The notes below the pieces were generated by a model. The model ran no database searches, had not been told where the DNA came from, and was given only the letters and a program-made list of their open reading frames with translations. 64,000 nucleotides of DNA, taken from assembly GCA_015999985.1 (NCBI GenBank), contig JAECRA010000007.1:29166-93165 (forward strand), written 5' to 3'. Shown in pieces: positions 1-8,476 of the stretch. The position numbers and the translations under genes were made by a program. This stretch comes from Comamonadaceae bacterium. Lineage in GTDB: Bacteria > Pseudomonadota > Gammaproteobacteria > Burkholderiales > Burkholderiaceae_C. Position 1 is the first letter of the stretch. Each line of letters begins with the position of its first letter.

Positions 1-2
1 AA

Positions 3-38
3 TTGAAAGCCATACGCGACCTGCTGACGGTTTTCTGA
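3..38 (+). CDS. Possible C-terminal end of a gene cut by the window edge
   Basis: One forward frame reads through eleven ordinary codons (LKAIRDLLTVF) to a TGA at 36-38. It could be the tail of a gene that starts before the window. The piece is too short to assign a family, and two other frames also run to stops nearby, so this is a weak call. Confidence 0.25.
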   Translation: MKAIRDLLTVF

Positions 39-69
39 ACTATTGACTTTCGCGAACCGGGTGTTTCAC

Positions 70-111
70 CTGGGACTGCCAAGCTCCAGCTTGGCATTGC
101 AGCGTTCCCAG
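70..111. repeat. Nested inverted repeat (REP-like hairpin), copy 1
   Basis: Inner arms TGCCAAGCT (77-85) and AGCTTGGCA (88-96) pair perfectly over a 2-base loop. Outer arms CTGGGA (70-75) and TCCCAG (106-111) also pair. A closely similar sequence occurs at 25194-25224, so this is a dispersed repeat rather than a private terminator. It lies just downstream of the CoA-transferase gene and may still act as a terminator for it. Confidence 0.7.
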
Positions 112-178
112 ACCCCATCAGCTTTCCGACCTGAACCCACGCCTCTGAGGCGGTGCCACCCCAGAAACGCATCCAAAC

Positions 179-1378
179 CTACTTACTAGCTGCAGGGCTG
201 CCTCCAAGCAACGCGTCCGTGTGCTCACCCAGGGAAGGCGCACCAGCTTGCAAACCAGAGTCTTCCCCTGCCAGCCTGAAGCCAAGCCCAGGTGTGCGAA
301 CCGTGCGGTCCCCTTGCGCATAGCGCCGGATCGGAAGCGGCAACTTTGATCCGCCTTCAACTTCGTCCAGGAATTCTCCCAGCCGTCTCACCCGTGCCGC
401 AGGAACACCTACCGCATTGAGCTGCTCTTCCATGTCCTTGGCAGAGCGCTGTGCAAACGCGGCGTTGAATTGCTGGCGTACATAGTCCATGTCCCTGGCA
501 ACCACAAATCCTCCCCCAGGGACGTTGAATGCCCCCAGGTCAAGCGCGTTACCGTCATCACACAGATGCTCCAGCCCAAGCACTCTGGTCAGTTTGCGAA
601 ACTGAGCAGGCGTGTTGGCTGCGGTAGATAACCAACCGTCATTGCAGCGGTAAGTGTCGGCTGTGGGGCTACCTGTGTAGCCCCGGTTGCCCACCCGCTG
701 AGGTTCCACCCGCTGAGTCAGGAAAGCGCTCGCGTTCGGGTACATAAGCGTCATGGCTGCTTGCACCATGGACACATCAATGAGTGCGCCCGTGCCATCC
801 CGGGAGCGCTGGTGCACGGCAGACACCACGGACAAGGCACCAAGCAGGCCCGCAGCGACGTCAATCACGGGAAACCCCACCTTGAGTGGCGGTGCGTCCG
901 CCGAGTCGCCGGACATCATCATCATGCCCGTGAGCGCCTGCACCACATGATCGTATGCGCCGCGCCCTGACCATTCCCCCTCTTGCCCATAGCCAGAGAT
1001 GGAGCAGTAGATGATGTCTGGCTTGACCGCTTTGATGCTCTCATAGTCCAAACCATACTTGGCGACCACACCTGGGCGGAAATTCTCGATGAAGACATCC
1101 GCGCTAGCTGCTAAGTTGCGTACAGCCTGATGGCCCTCGGGTGTTCGGATATCAATAGCCATTGATTTCTTACCGGCGTTGAAAGTCACAAACCCGGTAG
1201 GCGTATCTCCCTCCGCAGGATTGGCTTTGCTGGAGCGCATGACGTCCCCGCCAGCCGGTGTTTCTATCTTGATCACCTCGGCGCCGAACTGCGCAAGGTA
1301 GAAGGACGCCATGGGCCCGGCGATCACATGGGAAAGATCAAGAACCCGAATGCCTGCAAGTGGCAGCATGTTCGTCAT
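179..1378 (-). CDS. Type III (CaiB/BaiF) CoA-transferase
   Basis: This 399-residue protein belongs to the CaiB/BaiF family, which moves CoA between organic acids in the cytoplasm. The N-terminus LAGIRVLDLSHVIAGPMAS is followed by AEVIKIE and GGDVMR, and later by SFNAGKKS-like and FIENFRPGVVAKYGL segments; the aspartate in the SISGYGQ-to-GAYDHVVQALTG region fits the family nucleophile. Length is typical. I chose the ATG at 1378 because GGAGG lies 9 bases upstream; an ORF extension to 1426 overlaps the preceding gene. It starts 5 bases after the Bug receptor gene ends, so the two probably share a transcript, divergent from the LysR gene. Acceptor and donor cannot be read from sequence. Confidence 0.9.
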   Translation of the reverse strand: MTNMLPLAGIRVLDLSHVIAGPMASFYLAQFGAEVIKIETPAGGDVMRSSKANPAEGDTPTGFVTFNAGKKSMAIDIRTPEGHQAVRNLAASADVFIENFRPGVVAKYGLDYESIKAVKPDIIYCSISGYGQEGEWSGRGAYDHVVQALTGMMMMSGDSADAPPLKVGFPVIDVAAGLLGALSVVSAVHQRSRDGTGALIDVSMVQAAMTLMYPNASAFLTQRVEPQRVGNRGYTGSPTADTYRCNDGWLSTAANTPAQFRKLTRVLGLEHLCDDGNALDLGAFNVPGGGFVVARDMDYVRQQFNAAFAQRSAKDMEEQLNAVGVPAARVRRLGEFLDEVEGGSKLPLPIRRYAQGDRTVRTPGLGFRLAGEDSGLQAGAPSLGEHTDALLGGSPAASK

Positions 1379-1383
1379 GAGCT

Positions 1384-2355
1384 TCAACCTCCGGTTACGT
1401 TGCCTTTGCGGATGATCTCTGCCCATTTGGAGTTTTCCGCATGGACAAACTTGGAATAGGCCGCAGGGCTTTCACTCGTCTCCACCTCGCTGCCCCCATC
1501 GCGTGCCTTGGCCTGAACGGCTGGTGACTTCAAGGCTTTGTTGATGGCTGCATGCACCTGGTTGATGATGTCTGGCGGCGTCTTCGCGGGTGCCCAAAGA
1601 CCGGACCATGATTCCTGAATGGTCAGTGGATCACCGGTCAACTCGTGCATCGTGGGTATGTCAGGTAGCTCAGGCAAGCGCTTGGTGCTTGTGACCGCCA
1701 GCGCGCGGACTTTTCCGCCTTTGACCTGAGGCACCGCGGTTCCAGCGGTAGGAAAGGCAAACTGCGTATCTCCACGCAGAAGAGATGCTGTGATCTCCAC
1801 TGACCCACGCAGCGGAATGTGCATGACCTGCAAACCCTTGAGAGCGGCGAAGGTCGCCGCCGCCAGGTGTGCGCCGGTTCCTACACCGCCCGAACCATAG
1901 TTGAACCTGCCTGGCGCGGCCTTTGCAGCGGCAGCCAGTTGATCCAAGTTTTTGTATGGGGAGTCGCTAGGGACTATGAGAATCGAGGGCGAGGTCGACA
2001 TGTTTCCTGCAAACGCGAAATCCTTCAATGGATCAAAGCCCAGCGAAGGTTGCAGTATCTTGAGAATGAGGTGCGTACTCGATCCCATGAGCAGCGTGTA
2101 GCCGTCTGCGGGCGCTGCGGCGACGAACTGGGCCGCCAGAACTCCTGCGGCTCCCACTTTGTTCTCCACCACGATCGACTGCCCTATAGCCTCCCCAAGC
2201 GCGGGCGCCATCTGCCGCATGAGCACATCCGGGCCGCCTCCCGCGGCGTAGGGAACGATCACCCGAACGGGGCGATTCGGGTAAGTAGATGCCCAGGCAG
2301 CCCCGGCGGGTAGCGCCAGGGCAGAGGCTGCCATGCAGAAGCTGCGTCGTTTCAT
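1384..2355 (-). CDS. Tripartite tricarboxylate (Bug/TctC) periplasmic receptor
   Basis: The 323-residue product starts MKRRSF and has a hydrophobic signal peptide ending near AWA (about residue 22). The mature protein begins YPNRPVRVIVPYAAGGG, the Bug-family entry motif, and contains the GYTLLMGSS and YGSGGVGTGAHLA ligand-loop segments. Bug proteins bind carboxylates in the periplasm. No TctA or TctB membrane gene is present, as is usual for Burkholderiales orphans. The ATG at 2355 has AGGAGA just upstream, preferred over 2382. It is divergent from the LysR gene at 2450 and co-transcribed with the CoA-transferase, so its ligand may be the acid activated by that enzyme. Confidence 0.92.
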   Translation of the reverse strand: MKRRSFCMAASALALPAGAAWASTYPNRPVRVIVPYAAGGGPDVLMRQMAPALGEAIGQSIVVENKVGAAGVLAAQFVAAAPADGYTLLMGSSTHLILKILQPSLGFDPLKDFAFAGNMSTSPSILIVPSDSPYKNLDQLAAAAKAAPGRFNYGSGGVGTGAHLAAATFAALKGLQVMHIPLRGSVEITASLLRGDTQFAFPTAGTAVPQVKGGKVRALAVTSTKRLPELPDIPTMHELTGDPLTIQESWSGLWAPAKTPPDIINQVHAAINKALKSPAVQAKARDGGSEVETSESPAAYSKFVHAENSKWAEIIRKGNVTGG

Positions 2356-2382
2356 GATGTCTCCTATGTGGTTTTTCACCAC

Positions 2383-2449
2383 TGTAGGCTTGTTATCTGA
2401 TTCCAGGAACTGATAAATTTCTATTTACTGATAGCTTTTTGGAATTGGC
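2383..2449. promoter_or_regulatory. Divergent promoter region with three CTGAT half-sites
   Basis: This gap separates the leftward Bug/CoA-transferase pair from the rightward LysR gene. CTGAT occurs at 2397, 2410 and 2428, the last two in AT-rich context. LysR regulators usually bind such divergent gaps, so these may be operator half-sites. This is a pattern reading only. Confidence 0.4.
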
Positions 2450-3415
2450 ATGGAAAACCCTGACTCGATCAACACAGGCGATGAAGAGCGTTTAAGACGG
2501 CTGGTTCTAAGGCTTCGGTTCAGGCACTTGCAACTTTTGGCTGCGTTGCGAAAGGCCGCAAGCCTGCATGCCGCAGCCAAGCTGTTGCACCTGACCCAGC
2601 CATCGCTCAGCAAGATGCTTCACGAAGTGGAGCTGGCGTTTGGTCAACCTCTTTTCGAGCGCACCGCGAGGGGTTTGGATCCCACACCGGCGGGCAATTC
2701 GGCAATGCATGGCGCCGAGATGCTGCTGGGCGAGCTTGATCGCCTGTCCCGCGAGCTCAGTAGTCAGCCACCACAATTGTTGCTGCGGATTGGCATGCCC
2801 CCATTCGTCGCGCATTCGCTGATGCCCCTGGTCCTCGTCGAACTTCGAAGCATGTACAAGGAAGTCAGAGTGGAACTGACGGAAGGAGGCGTACCCGGTT
2901 TGCACCGAATGCTGCTCGATGGCAAGCTCGATGCGCTGGTCACCAGCTTTGCCAGCGACATGTCAGAGACGGAAGGGTTGAAATTCGAGCGTCTCAAAAC
3001 CACTCGTATCTCGGTCGTGGCAGCTGCGTCTCATCCCTTGGCGAGCAAACGCCAGATCAGTTGGGCCATGCTCTCAGAAGAACCTTGGATTCTCCCGCCG
3101 CAGGACTCCCGGGTAAGGCGCTTTGTGAACGACATGTTCGCGCAGGCTGGTCGTATTACTCCCAACCCGATGATCGAGTCATCCAACCCCATCACCAACC
3201 TGCGGTTCGTGGCCGCAGGACTTGGGCTTGCGGCGGTCCCTCAGGAATGCTTGCGACTCGTGGAAAACCCTGATGCCATCGCCAGCCTTCAGCTTCGAAA
3301 GCGCTTGCCCGAGAGCATTCTCGCGCTTGTTCATAGAACTGACCTGCGTCATCCGCGCATGCAGATTTTTAGAGACGCTCTATGGAAGGCGGGCCAAAAC
3401 AAGGCGGTTTTCTGA
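2450..3415 (+). CDS. LysR-family transcriptional regulator
   Basis: A 321-residue regulator with an N-terminal winged helix-turn-helix at about residues 23-82 (LHAAAKLLHLTQPSLSKMLH) and a C-terminal periplasmic-binding-like effector domain from about residue 95. A short N-terminal extension precedes the helix. It is divergent from the Bug receptor/CoA-transferase pair and upstream of the dehydratase genes, so it probably controls one or both arms in response to an acid. The next gene begins about 125 bases after its stop. Confidence 0.9.
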   Translation: MENPDSINTGDEERLRRLVLRLRFRHLQLLAALRKAASLHAAAKLLHLTQPSLSKMLHEVELAFGQPLFERTARGLDPTPAGNSAMHGAEMLLGELDRLSRELSSQPPQLLLRIGMPPFVAHSLMPLVLVELRSMYKEVRVELTEGGVPGLHRMLLDGKLDALVTSFASDMSETEGLKFERLKTTRISVVAAASHPLASKRQISWAMLSEEPWILPPQDSRVRRFVNDMFAQAGRITPNPMIESSNPITNLRFVAAGLGLAAVPQECLRLVENPDAIASLQLRKRLPESILALVHRTDLRHPRMQIFRDALWKAGQNKAVF

Positions 3416-3540
3416 CTGCCGAGAACGTCATGTCAAATTTCATCTGTTGAAAAGTACAGAAAATCAGCTTGTTCTGGCGGCCTTGCAGACGCATCATTCA
3501 GTACGGAGACAAATCCGCTTTACTGCTGCAAGCCACATCT

Positions 3541-4413
3541 ATGCCAATAGACAGCGCCACCATCAAGGCGGTTACCGCTAATCTTTACGAGCGCTCGCTC
3601 AAGAAAATTCCTGACGACACGCGACGCGTGCTCGCTACGACCGAAGCGCGCGAAACAAACCCCACAGCCAAGCGCACCATCACCATGATGCTGGAAAGCG
3701 CGGACTCGGCTGCGGGCAATGGGCAGCTCATTTGCAGCGACGTAGGCATTCCCACTTACAGCATCAAGGTAGGCACTCGCGTGCAGTTTGCAGGGCCCGT
3801 GCGCCAGGCCATCACCGAAGGCTTTGCGGAACTGGCGGCCAACATGAATCCGCCCATCCTGAAGATGGTTACGCACCCCTTGACGCACGAGCGGAGCTAC
3901 GCTGGCAAGGACATTCCCATCGTCAGTTTCGACATGGTCGATGACGTTGATTACATGGACATTGTCTGCGCCCCCAAAGCCATGGGAACCGGTCGTTGGG
4001 AGGCTGTCGAAGCCTTCGTCTATCCCACTGAGGAAGACGTGGAGAAATACGTGCTTGACGTGGTATTGCGCGCAGGCTCACAGCCTTGCCTGCCTATTGT
4101 CGTGGGTGTGGGCATAGGAGGCACGTTCGATCAAGCCACACGCCTGGCCAAGGAAGCGGTGCTCCGTCCGCACGGCAAGGCTCAAACTGATCCTCTGCTG
4201 GAGCGCATGGAAAAACGCCTGCTCAATGCCATCAATGAAATGGGATTTGGCGCAATGGGAACAGGTGGTGACACCAGTGCGATGGCCGTCAACGTGGACT
4301 ATTCTGCAAGCCACGGATTCGTGCCGGTAGCAGTGTGCTTCAACTGCTGGATCAATCGCAGGACCGCCGCGCGCATACACGGTGACGGGCGCGTGGAAAT
4401 GCTGTACGAATGA
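3541..4413 (+). CDS. Fe-S dehydratase alpha subunit (class I fumarase/L-tartrate dehydratase type)
   Basis: This 290-residue protein matches the N-terminal half of class I fumarases and the TtdA subunit, which use a 4Fe-4S cluster to add or remove water from hydroxy-diacids. Cysteines at 65 (LICSDVGIPTY), 183 (QPCLPIVVGVGIGG) and 266/269 (VAVCFNCWINRR) are in the positions expected for cluster ligands. Motifs GVGIGGTFD and MGTGGDTSAM are also present. The ATG at 3541 begins the family homology; an upstream in-frame start at 3469 adds unrelated residues. The beta subunit gene overlaps it by 4 bases. Its substrate is probably an intermediate of this cluster rather than fumarate, which housekeeping enzymes handle. 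Confidence 0.88.
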   Translation: MPIDSATIKAVTANLYERSLKKIPDDTRRVLATTEARETNPTAKRTITMMLESADSAAGNGQLICSDVGIPTYSIKVGTRVQFAGPVRQAITEGFAELAANMNPPILKMVTHPLTHERSYAGKDIPIVSFDMVDDVDYMDIVCAPKAMGTGRWEAVEAFVYPTEEDVEKYVLDVVLRAGSQPCLPIVVGVGIGGTFDQATRLAKEAVLRPHGKAQTDPLLERMEKRLLNAINEMGFGAMGTGGDTSAMAVNVDYSASHGFVPVAVCFNCWINRRTAARIHGDGRVEMLYE

Positions 4414-5042
4414 GCGCCGCGATGAGCCGTTTACACGAATTGAAGCTTCCTCTTTCAGACGCGCAAGTGCGCGAACTGAAAGTGGGCGATATGGTCACCG
4501 TCACGGGACCTGTGACTGTGAGCATTGGCATACCCACGCACAAGCGTATGGCCGAGGCTGCTCGAGCCAGAACACCTTTGCCCGTGGATATTCGCGGTGG
4601 AGCCTTCTTTCACCTGAGTACTTTCGTACGGGAACAAGATGGCATATCGACACCGCTGTATCTCAATCCCAGTACCAGCACACGCTACAACGCCTGGATG
4701 CCCAACATCGTCCGAGGCCTCGGTCCGCGTCTGGTGGGAGGCAAGGGCGGTTTGGATCAAAACAGCGTGGCTGCGTTGCGAGAGTGTGGCTGTGTGTATT
4801 TGTCGTTCCTCGGTGGCGGTAGTCCACTTCTTTCGCGTGCTCTTCGTGGTGTGCATAGCTCGCACTGGAATGAGTACATCTCGCAATTTCGCTTGCTGAC
4901 GCTGGACGTCGAAGCACTCGGACCCGCGACGGTGTCAATTGATTCTCTGGGCAACAGCGCTTATGACGACCTGGCGATCCAGGCCCACTCCCGTCTGCCA
5001 GACATCCTTGAGCGTATGCGCAAGGCGCGGCAGACCGGCTGA
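4410..5042 (+). CDS. Fe-S dehydratase beta subunit (class I fumarase C-terminal type)
   Basis: A 210-residue partner of the preceding subunit, matching the C-terminal half of class I fumarases and TtdB. It has VGDMVTVTGPV near the start, the IPTHKRM segment that replaces the usual AHKR substrate loop, and LVGGKGGLDQ with LGGGSPLLSRAL. Its ATG overlaps the alpha stop codon (ATGA), a sign of coupled translation. Both halves together make one hydro-lyase. The stop is 48 bases before the next Bug gene, so the operon probably continues. Confidence 0.87.
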   Translation: MSAAMSRLHELKLPLSDAQVRELKVGDMVTVTGPVTVSIGIPTHKRMAEAARARTPLPVDIRGGAFFHLSTFVREQDGISTPLYLNPSTSTRYNAWMPNIVRGLGPRLVGGKGGLDQNSVAALRECGCVYLSFLGGGSPLLSRALRGVHSSHWNEYISQFRLLTLDVEALGPATVSIDSLGNSAYDDLAIQAHSRLPDILERMRKARQTG

Positions 5043-5090
5043 GGGCTTGGGTGGATTGACAGGTTTACCTAAAAAATCAAAGGAGAACTG

Positions 5091-6068
5091 ATGAAACGTA
5101 GAACATTCAAGATGACTCTGGCCTCGTTGGCAATGGGTCTGGCCATTGGCGCGCCAGCCTTTGCCCAGAGCAACTGGCCGAACAAGCCTGTGCGTATATT
5201 GGTACCGTTCCCGGCTGGTGGCAGTACTGACCTGGTGGCGCGCTACATCGCACAAGGCCTGTCGGACAAGCTGGGTCAGCAGTTCATAGTGGACAACCGC
5301 GGTGGCGCCGGCGGCAACATCGGCACTGATGCAGTCGCCAAAGCCGCACCGGATGGCTACACCATCGGCCTTTCCACGTCAGGGCCGCTGGTCAACAACA
5401 AGTTTCTCTACAAGAGCATGCCTTTCGATGCCGACAAGGATCTCGCGCCCATTGCCCTGGTGTGCGAAATTCCGCTGGTCATTGCGAGCAACCCCAAATT
5501 GCCAGCCAAAAACCTCAAAGAGTTTGTGCAACTGGCCAAAGCCAAGCCGCAGGATTATTCGGTTGGCCAGCCGGGTAACGGCACCATTGGTCACCTTGCG
5601 CTGGAGCAGCTTTCCATGGTGACCGGCGCCAAGTTGACCACGGTGCCTTACCGCGGTGACGTTCCCGCCATGACAGACCTGTTGGGTAACAGCATTCAAG
5701 CGCTTTCAGCTCCCATCACAGCGCTTATTCCCAATCTAAGCGCGAACAAGCTGAACGGCCTGGCTGTGACGTCTTCCGCCCGCTACCCTGGATTGCCCAA
5801 TATTCCTACAGCCAAGGAGCAGGGGATCGATATGGTGGCGACGGTATGGTTTGCAGTCGTCGGGCCTGCTGGAACGCCGCCCGCCATCATTGAAAAACTC
5901 AATGCTGAGATCAACGCCATCTTGGCCACTGCCTACGGGAAGGCCAAGCTGCAGCAGTACGGCGCGGTGGTAAACACCGGCTCGCCGGATTTGCTTCGCA
6001 AGATGATGAACGAAGACTCCAAGCGCTGGCAAAAGGTAATTTCCACGGCTGGCATTTCCCTTAACTGA
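5091..6068 (+). CDS. Tripartite tricarboxylate (Bug/TctC) periplasmic receptor
   Basis: The 325-residue product has a signal peptide cleaved after PAFA (about residue 25) and the family start NWPNKPVRILVPFPAGGSTD. GYTIGLSTSGP and VGQPGNGTIGHLA are ligand-loop segments. The start has AAAGGAG 7 bases upstream (5080s), a strong ribosome site. It lies inside the dehydratase-amidohydrolase run, so it likely captures the substrate or a close analogue of that pathway. Its mature sequence differs clearly from the receptor at 1384-2355, so the two are not recent duplicates. Confidence 0.93.
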   Translation: MKRRTFKMTLASLAMGLAIGAPAFAQSNWPNKPVRILVPFPAGGSTDLVARYIAQGLSDKLGQQFIVDNRGGAGGNIGTDAVAKAAPDGYTIGLSTSGPLVNNKFLYKSMPFDADKDLAPIALVCEIPLVIASNPKLPAKNLKEFVQLAKAKPQDYSVGQPGNGTIGHLALEQLSMVTGAKLTTVPYRGDVPAMTDLLGNSIQALSAPITALIPNLSANKLNGLAVTSSARYPGLPNIPTAKEQGIDMVATVWFAVVGPAGTPPAIIEKLNAEINAILATAYGKAKLQQYGAVVNTGSPDLLRKMMNEDSKRWQKVISTAGISLN

Positions 6069-6100
6069 TTACCCTCAGCTTCTGATCCAGGATTCTTTTC

Positions 6101-7045
6101 ATGAGCCCTTCTTCCCGACCTCTGCTGTTTGATTCCCACGCCCACCTGGTTGCTGATGACCAGACAGCCTATCCGCGCAATCCCATGCAACGCGCTGCCA
6201 ACGCGCCTCCACGTCTGCCTGGGGTGATTGGCAAACCTGGGGGCCACCATGGTCCCAATCCCATCAATGAGGTGCCGGACGTATCGCGCATGCTCGAGTG
6301 GATGAAAGAGGAGAACGTTGACGGTGCGGTAGCGGTGCAAAAGCGCATGATCTACCGTTACGACAACAGCTACATCCTGGATTCATCGGACAAACATCCA
6401 GACATCTTTTCCGCCGTGGTCATCCTCGATGCAGAAGATGCGGCAACCGCGCCACTGGTGCGCAGTTATATCGAAGATCATGGCTTGGCCGGAGTTCGCC
6501 TTTTCGGTGGCCGGCAACCCGACGGCAGCATGCCATGGCTCAATTCGCCTATGGCCCTCAAGACCTGGGAAGTGGCCAATGAGTTTGGCCTCGTCATGGA
6601 CCTGGAGGTGCTGGCTATTGGGGGAGGCGGCCCCTCGATTCCCGCGCTGATAGCGTTGTCGGAGAAGTACCCGAATGTGCGCATCGTTCTGGACCATCTC
6701 CTCGAGCCAGAGATGGACGAAGGCGAGCACTTTGGCCTGGATGAGCGCTACGAGACCCTCTCTGCCGTAAAAAACATCTCGTTCAAGTGGACATCGATCA
6801 ATCTCGACATCTGCCGCGAAATGGGTATTCCAGCTGACAAAGTGCTGCGCCGCGCGGTCGATCTCTACGGTGCTGATCGCCTTATGTGGGGATCAGATAT
6901 TGGCACGTCGTCCGGCACCTACAAGGACATGGTGCAACGCGCCATCGATTCCACTGCGTTGCTGAGTGATGCAGAGAAGCGTGCGGTATTTCACGACACA
7001 GGACGCCGCATATTCGTAAAGGGCGGTGGTGGCCGCAGCGCTTGA
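6101..7045 (+). CDS. Amidohydrolase family 2 (LigI-like lactone or amide hydrolase)
   Basis: This 314-residue TIM-barrel protein belongs to the amidohydrolase-2/cog3618 group, which includes 2-pyrone-4,6-dicarboxylate lactonase (LigI). It starts FDSHAHLV, giving the usual first-strand HxH, and has VRLFGG, VLDHLLEP and MWGSDIGTSSG near the later strands (second His and the final catalytic Asp). The long AAGR-like insert after HLVADDQ is family typical. It sits between a Bug receptor and a flavin reductase-like gene. Together with the dehydratase and aldolase it suggests lactone hydrolysis, hydration and retro-aldol cleavage. The true substrate is unknown. Confidence 0.85.
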   Translation: MSPSSRPLLFDSHAHLVADDQTAYPRNPMQRAANAPPRLPGVIGKPGGHHGPNPINEVPDVSRMLEWMKEENVDGAVAVQKRMIYRYDNSYILDSSDKHPDIFSAVVILDAEDAATAPLVRSYIEDHGLAGVRLFGGRQPDGSMPWLNSPMALKTWEVANEFGLVMDLEVLAIGGGGPSIPALIALSEKYPNVRIVLDHLLEPEMDEGEHFGLDERYETLSAVKNISFKWTSINLDICREMGIPADKVLRRAVDLYGADRLMWGSDIGTSSGTYKDMVQRAIDSTALLSDAEKRAVFHDTGRRIFVKGGGGRSA

Positions 7046-7099
7046 AAACAAGAGCAGGAAATCCGCCTATACGTGCGAGGTTTTTCCGCGAGGATACGA

Positions 7100-7732
7100 A
7101 TGACCCAACCTGATTCCAGCTTCACCACCTTGGACGCCACCACCATGGACACGGCCACAGCTTACCGCCTGCTGGTTGGCGCCGTGGTGCCACGTCCGGT
7201 GGCGTGGATTACCACGCGCAGTAAAGACGGCGTGGTGAATGCGGCGCCTTTCAGTTCATACAACTATGTGGCCCACAGTCCTCCCATGGTGGCGGTCAAC
7301 ATAGGCAGCCGAGAGGGGCAGCTCAAAGACACGGCGCGCAACATCACGGAAACAGGTGAGTTCGTGGTCAACGTTGCTACGTTCGAAGCCATGGAGCTGA
7401 TGCATGGCAGCGCAGCAGAGTATCCACCCGAAGCCAGTGAGATAGAAGCTTTGGGAATCGAGCTCATCCCCAGCGAGCGTATTGCGCCGCCGCGTATCGC
7501 GATATCCCCCATACAGATGGAATGCCGACTTGAGCGGGCCATTACCTTGGGCCGTGGGCTCAATACGCTCTATATCGGGGAAGTGCTGCTATTTCATATT
7601 TCATCGACCGTGTTCGATGGGCGTTACATCGACAGCGTGAAGATGCGCCCAATCTCTCGCTTGGGTGGCCCTCTTTATGCAGAGCTTGGTGAGCTGCACA
7701 ACCGCCCGCAATTGCAGAAACCTCCAAAGTGA
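7100..7732 (+). CDS. Flavin reductase-like domain protein (DIM6/NTAB family)
   Basis: A 210-residue protein of the flavoprotein oxygenase/reductase superfamily with FMN-binding split barrel. RPVAWITTRS, NAAPFSSYNYVAHSPP and TGEFVVNVAT are the characteristic segments. Relatives either supply reduced FMN to a monooxygenase or bind FMN themselves; no partner oxygenase is visible nearby, which makes the role uncertain. The ATG at 7100 follows GAGGAT at 7089-7094. Its stop is one base before the aldolase start, so translation is probably coupled. Confidence 0.85.
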   Translation: MTQPDSSFTTLDATTMDTATAYRLLVGAVVPRPVAWITTRSKDGVVNAAPFSSYNYVAHSPPMVAVNIGSREGQLKDTARNITETGEFVVNVATFEAMELMHGSAAEYPPEASEIEALGIELIPSERIAPPRIAISPIQMECRLERAITLGRGLNTLYIGEVLLFHISSTVFDGRYIDSVKMRPISRLGGPLYAELGELHNRPQLQKPPK

Positions 7733-7733
7733 A

Positions 7734-8459
7734 ATGAACATGTCCAATTCCTTCAAATTAGGAACATTCGTCAAGACCGCGTCACCGCATGTCATAGAGG
7801 TGCTTGGTACCACTCGGCTCGATTTCGTGTGCATTGATGCGGAGCACGCCCCGATGGACCGCGCTGTGCTCGACATCATGGTGATGGCCGCTCGCACCAC
7901 CAGGCTGCAGGCCTTTGTGCGTATTCCCGAAATCAATCCAGCCGTGGTGCTCTCCACGCTGGATATTGGCGCCACCGGCCTGTTGGTTCCTCATGTCGAT
8001 AGTGCTGAGCAGGCTGCCGAAGTGGTTGCCATGGCCCGCTATAAGGGTGGTTTGCGCGGCTTTTCCAGTTCACCGCGTTTCGCTGGTTATGGCAGCTTGG
8101 GCATGAAGGAAGCGCTTCGAGCAGGAGACGAAGCGCAGATCATCTGCCAGATCGAATCTGAACAGGCACTCAACGCTGCAGCTGCCATAGCGGCGGTGCC
8201 CGGCGTTGCAGGCCTCTTTGTAGGCCGTGCCGATCTCGCGCTTTCAATGGGGCTTGATAACCCGCGCGACGAACGCGTTACCCAGGCCACACTCGACATA
8301 CTCCGCGCCGCACGACACGCGGGAAAAATCGCGGGTGTGCACGTGGGCAATAACGCCGAACGCGACCAATTCGCCGCCGAGGGCGCCGATTGGTTCATTG
8401 TTTCTTCTGACCAGACCTTGCTGCGCCAGGCCGCGCAGGGCATAGCGCACGTTGACTGA
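7734..8459 (+). CDS. HpcH/HpaI-type aldolase (class II pyruvate aldolase)
   Basis: The 241-residue product matches the HpcH/HpaI family, metal-dependent aldolases that split 4-hydroxy-2-oxo acids into pyruvate plus an aldehyde or oxo acid. It shows FVCIDAEHAPMD (catalytic His area), AFVRIPE (substrate Arg), QIESEQAL and GLFVGRADLALSMG (the metal-ligand region, usually VGPADLS). At about 240 residues it is slightly short for the family. The start is ATG 7734, with ATG 7740 as a near alternative; the longer ORF from 7665 overlaps the upstream gene. Position after a hydratase fits a final cleavage step. Confidence 0.88.
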   Translation: MNMSNSFKLGTFVKTASPHVIEVLGTTRLDFVCIDAEHAPMDRAVLDIMVMAARTTRLQAFVRIPEINPAVVLSTLDIGATGLLVPHVDSAEQAAEVVAMARYKGGLRGFSSSPRFAGYGSLGMKEALRAGDEAQIICQIESEQALNAAAAIAAVPGVAGLFVGRADLALSMGLDNPRDERVTQATLDILRAARHAGKIAGVHVGNNAERDQFAAEGADWFIVSSDQTLLRQAAQGIAHVD

Positions 8460-8476
8460 ACTCTGCAGGAGCCACC

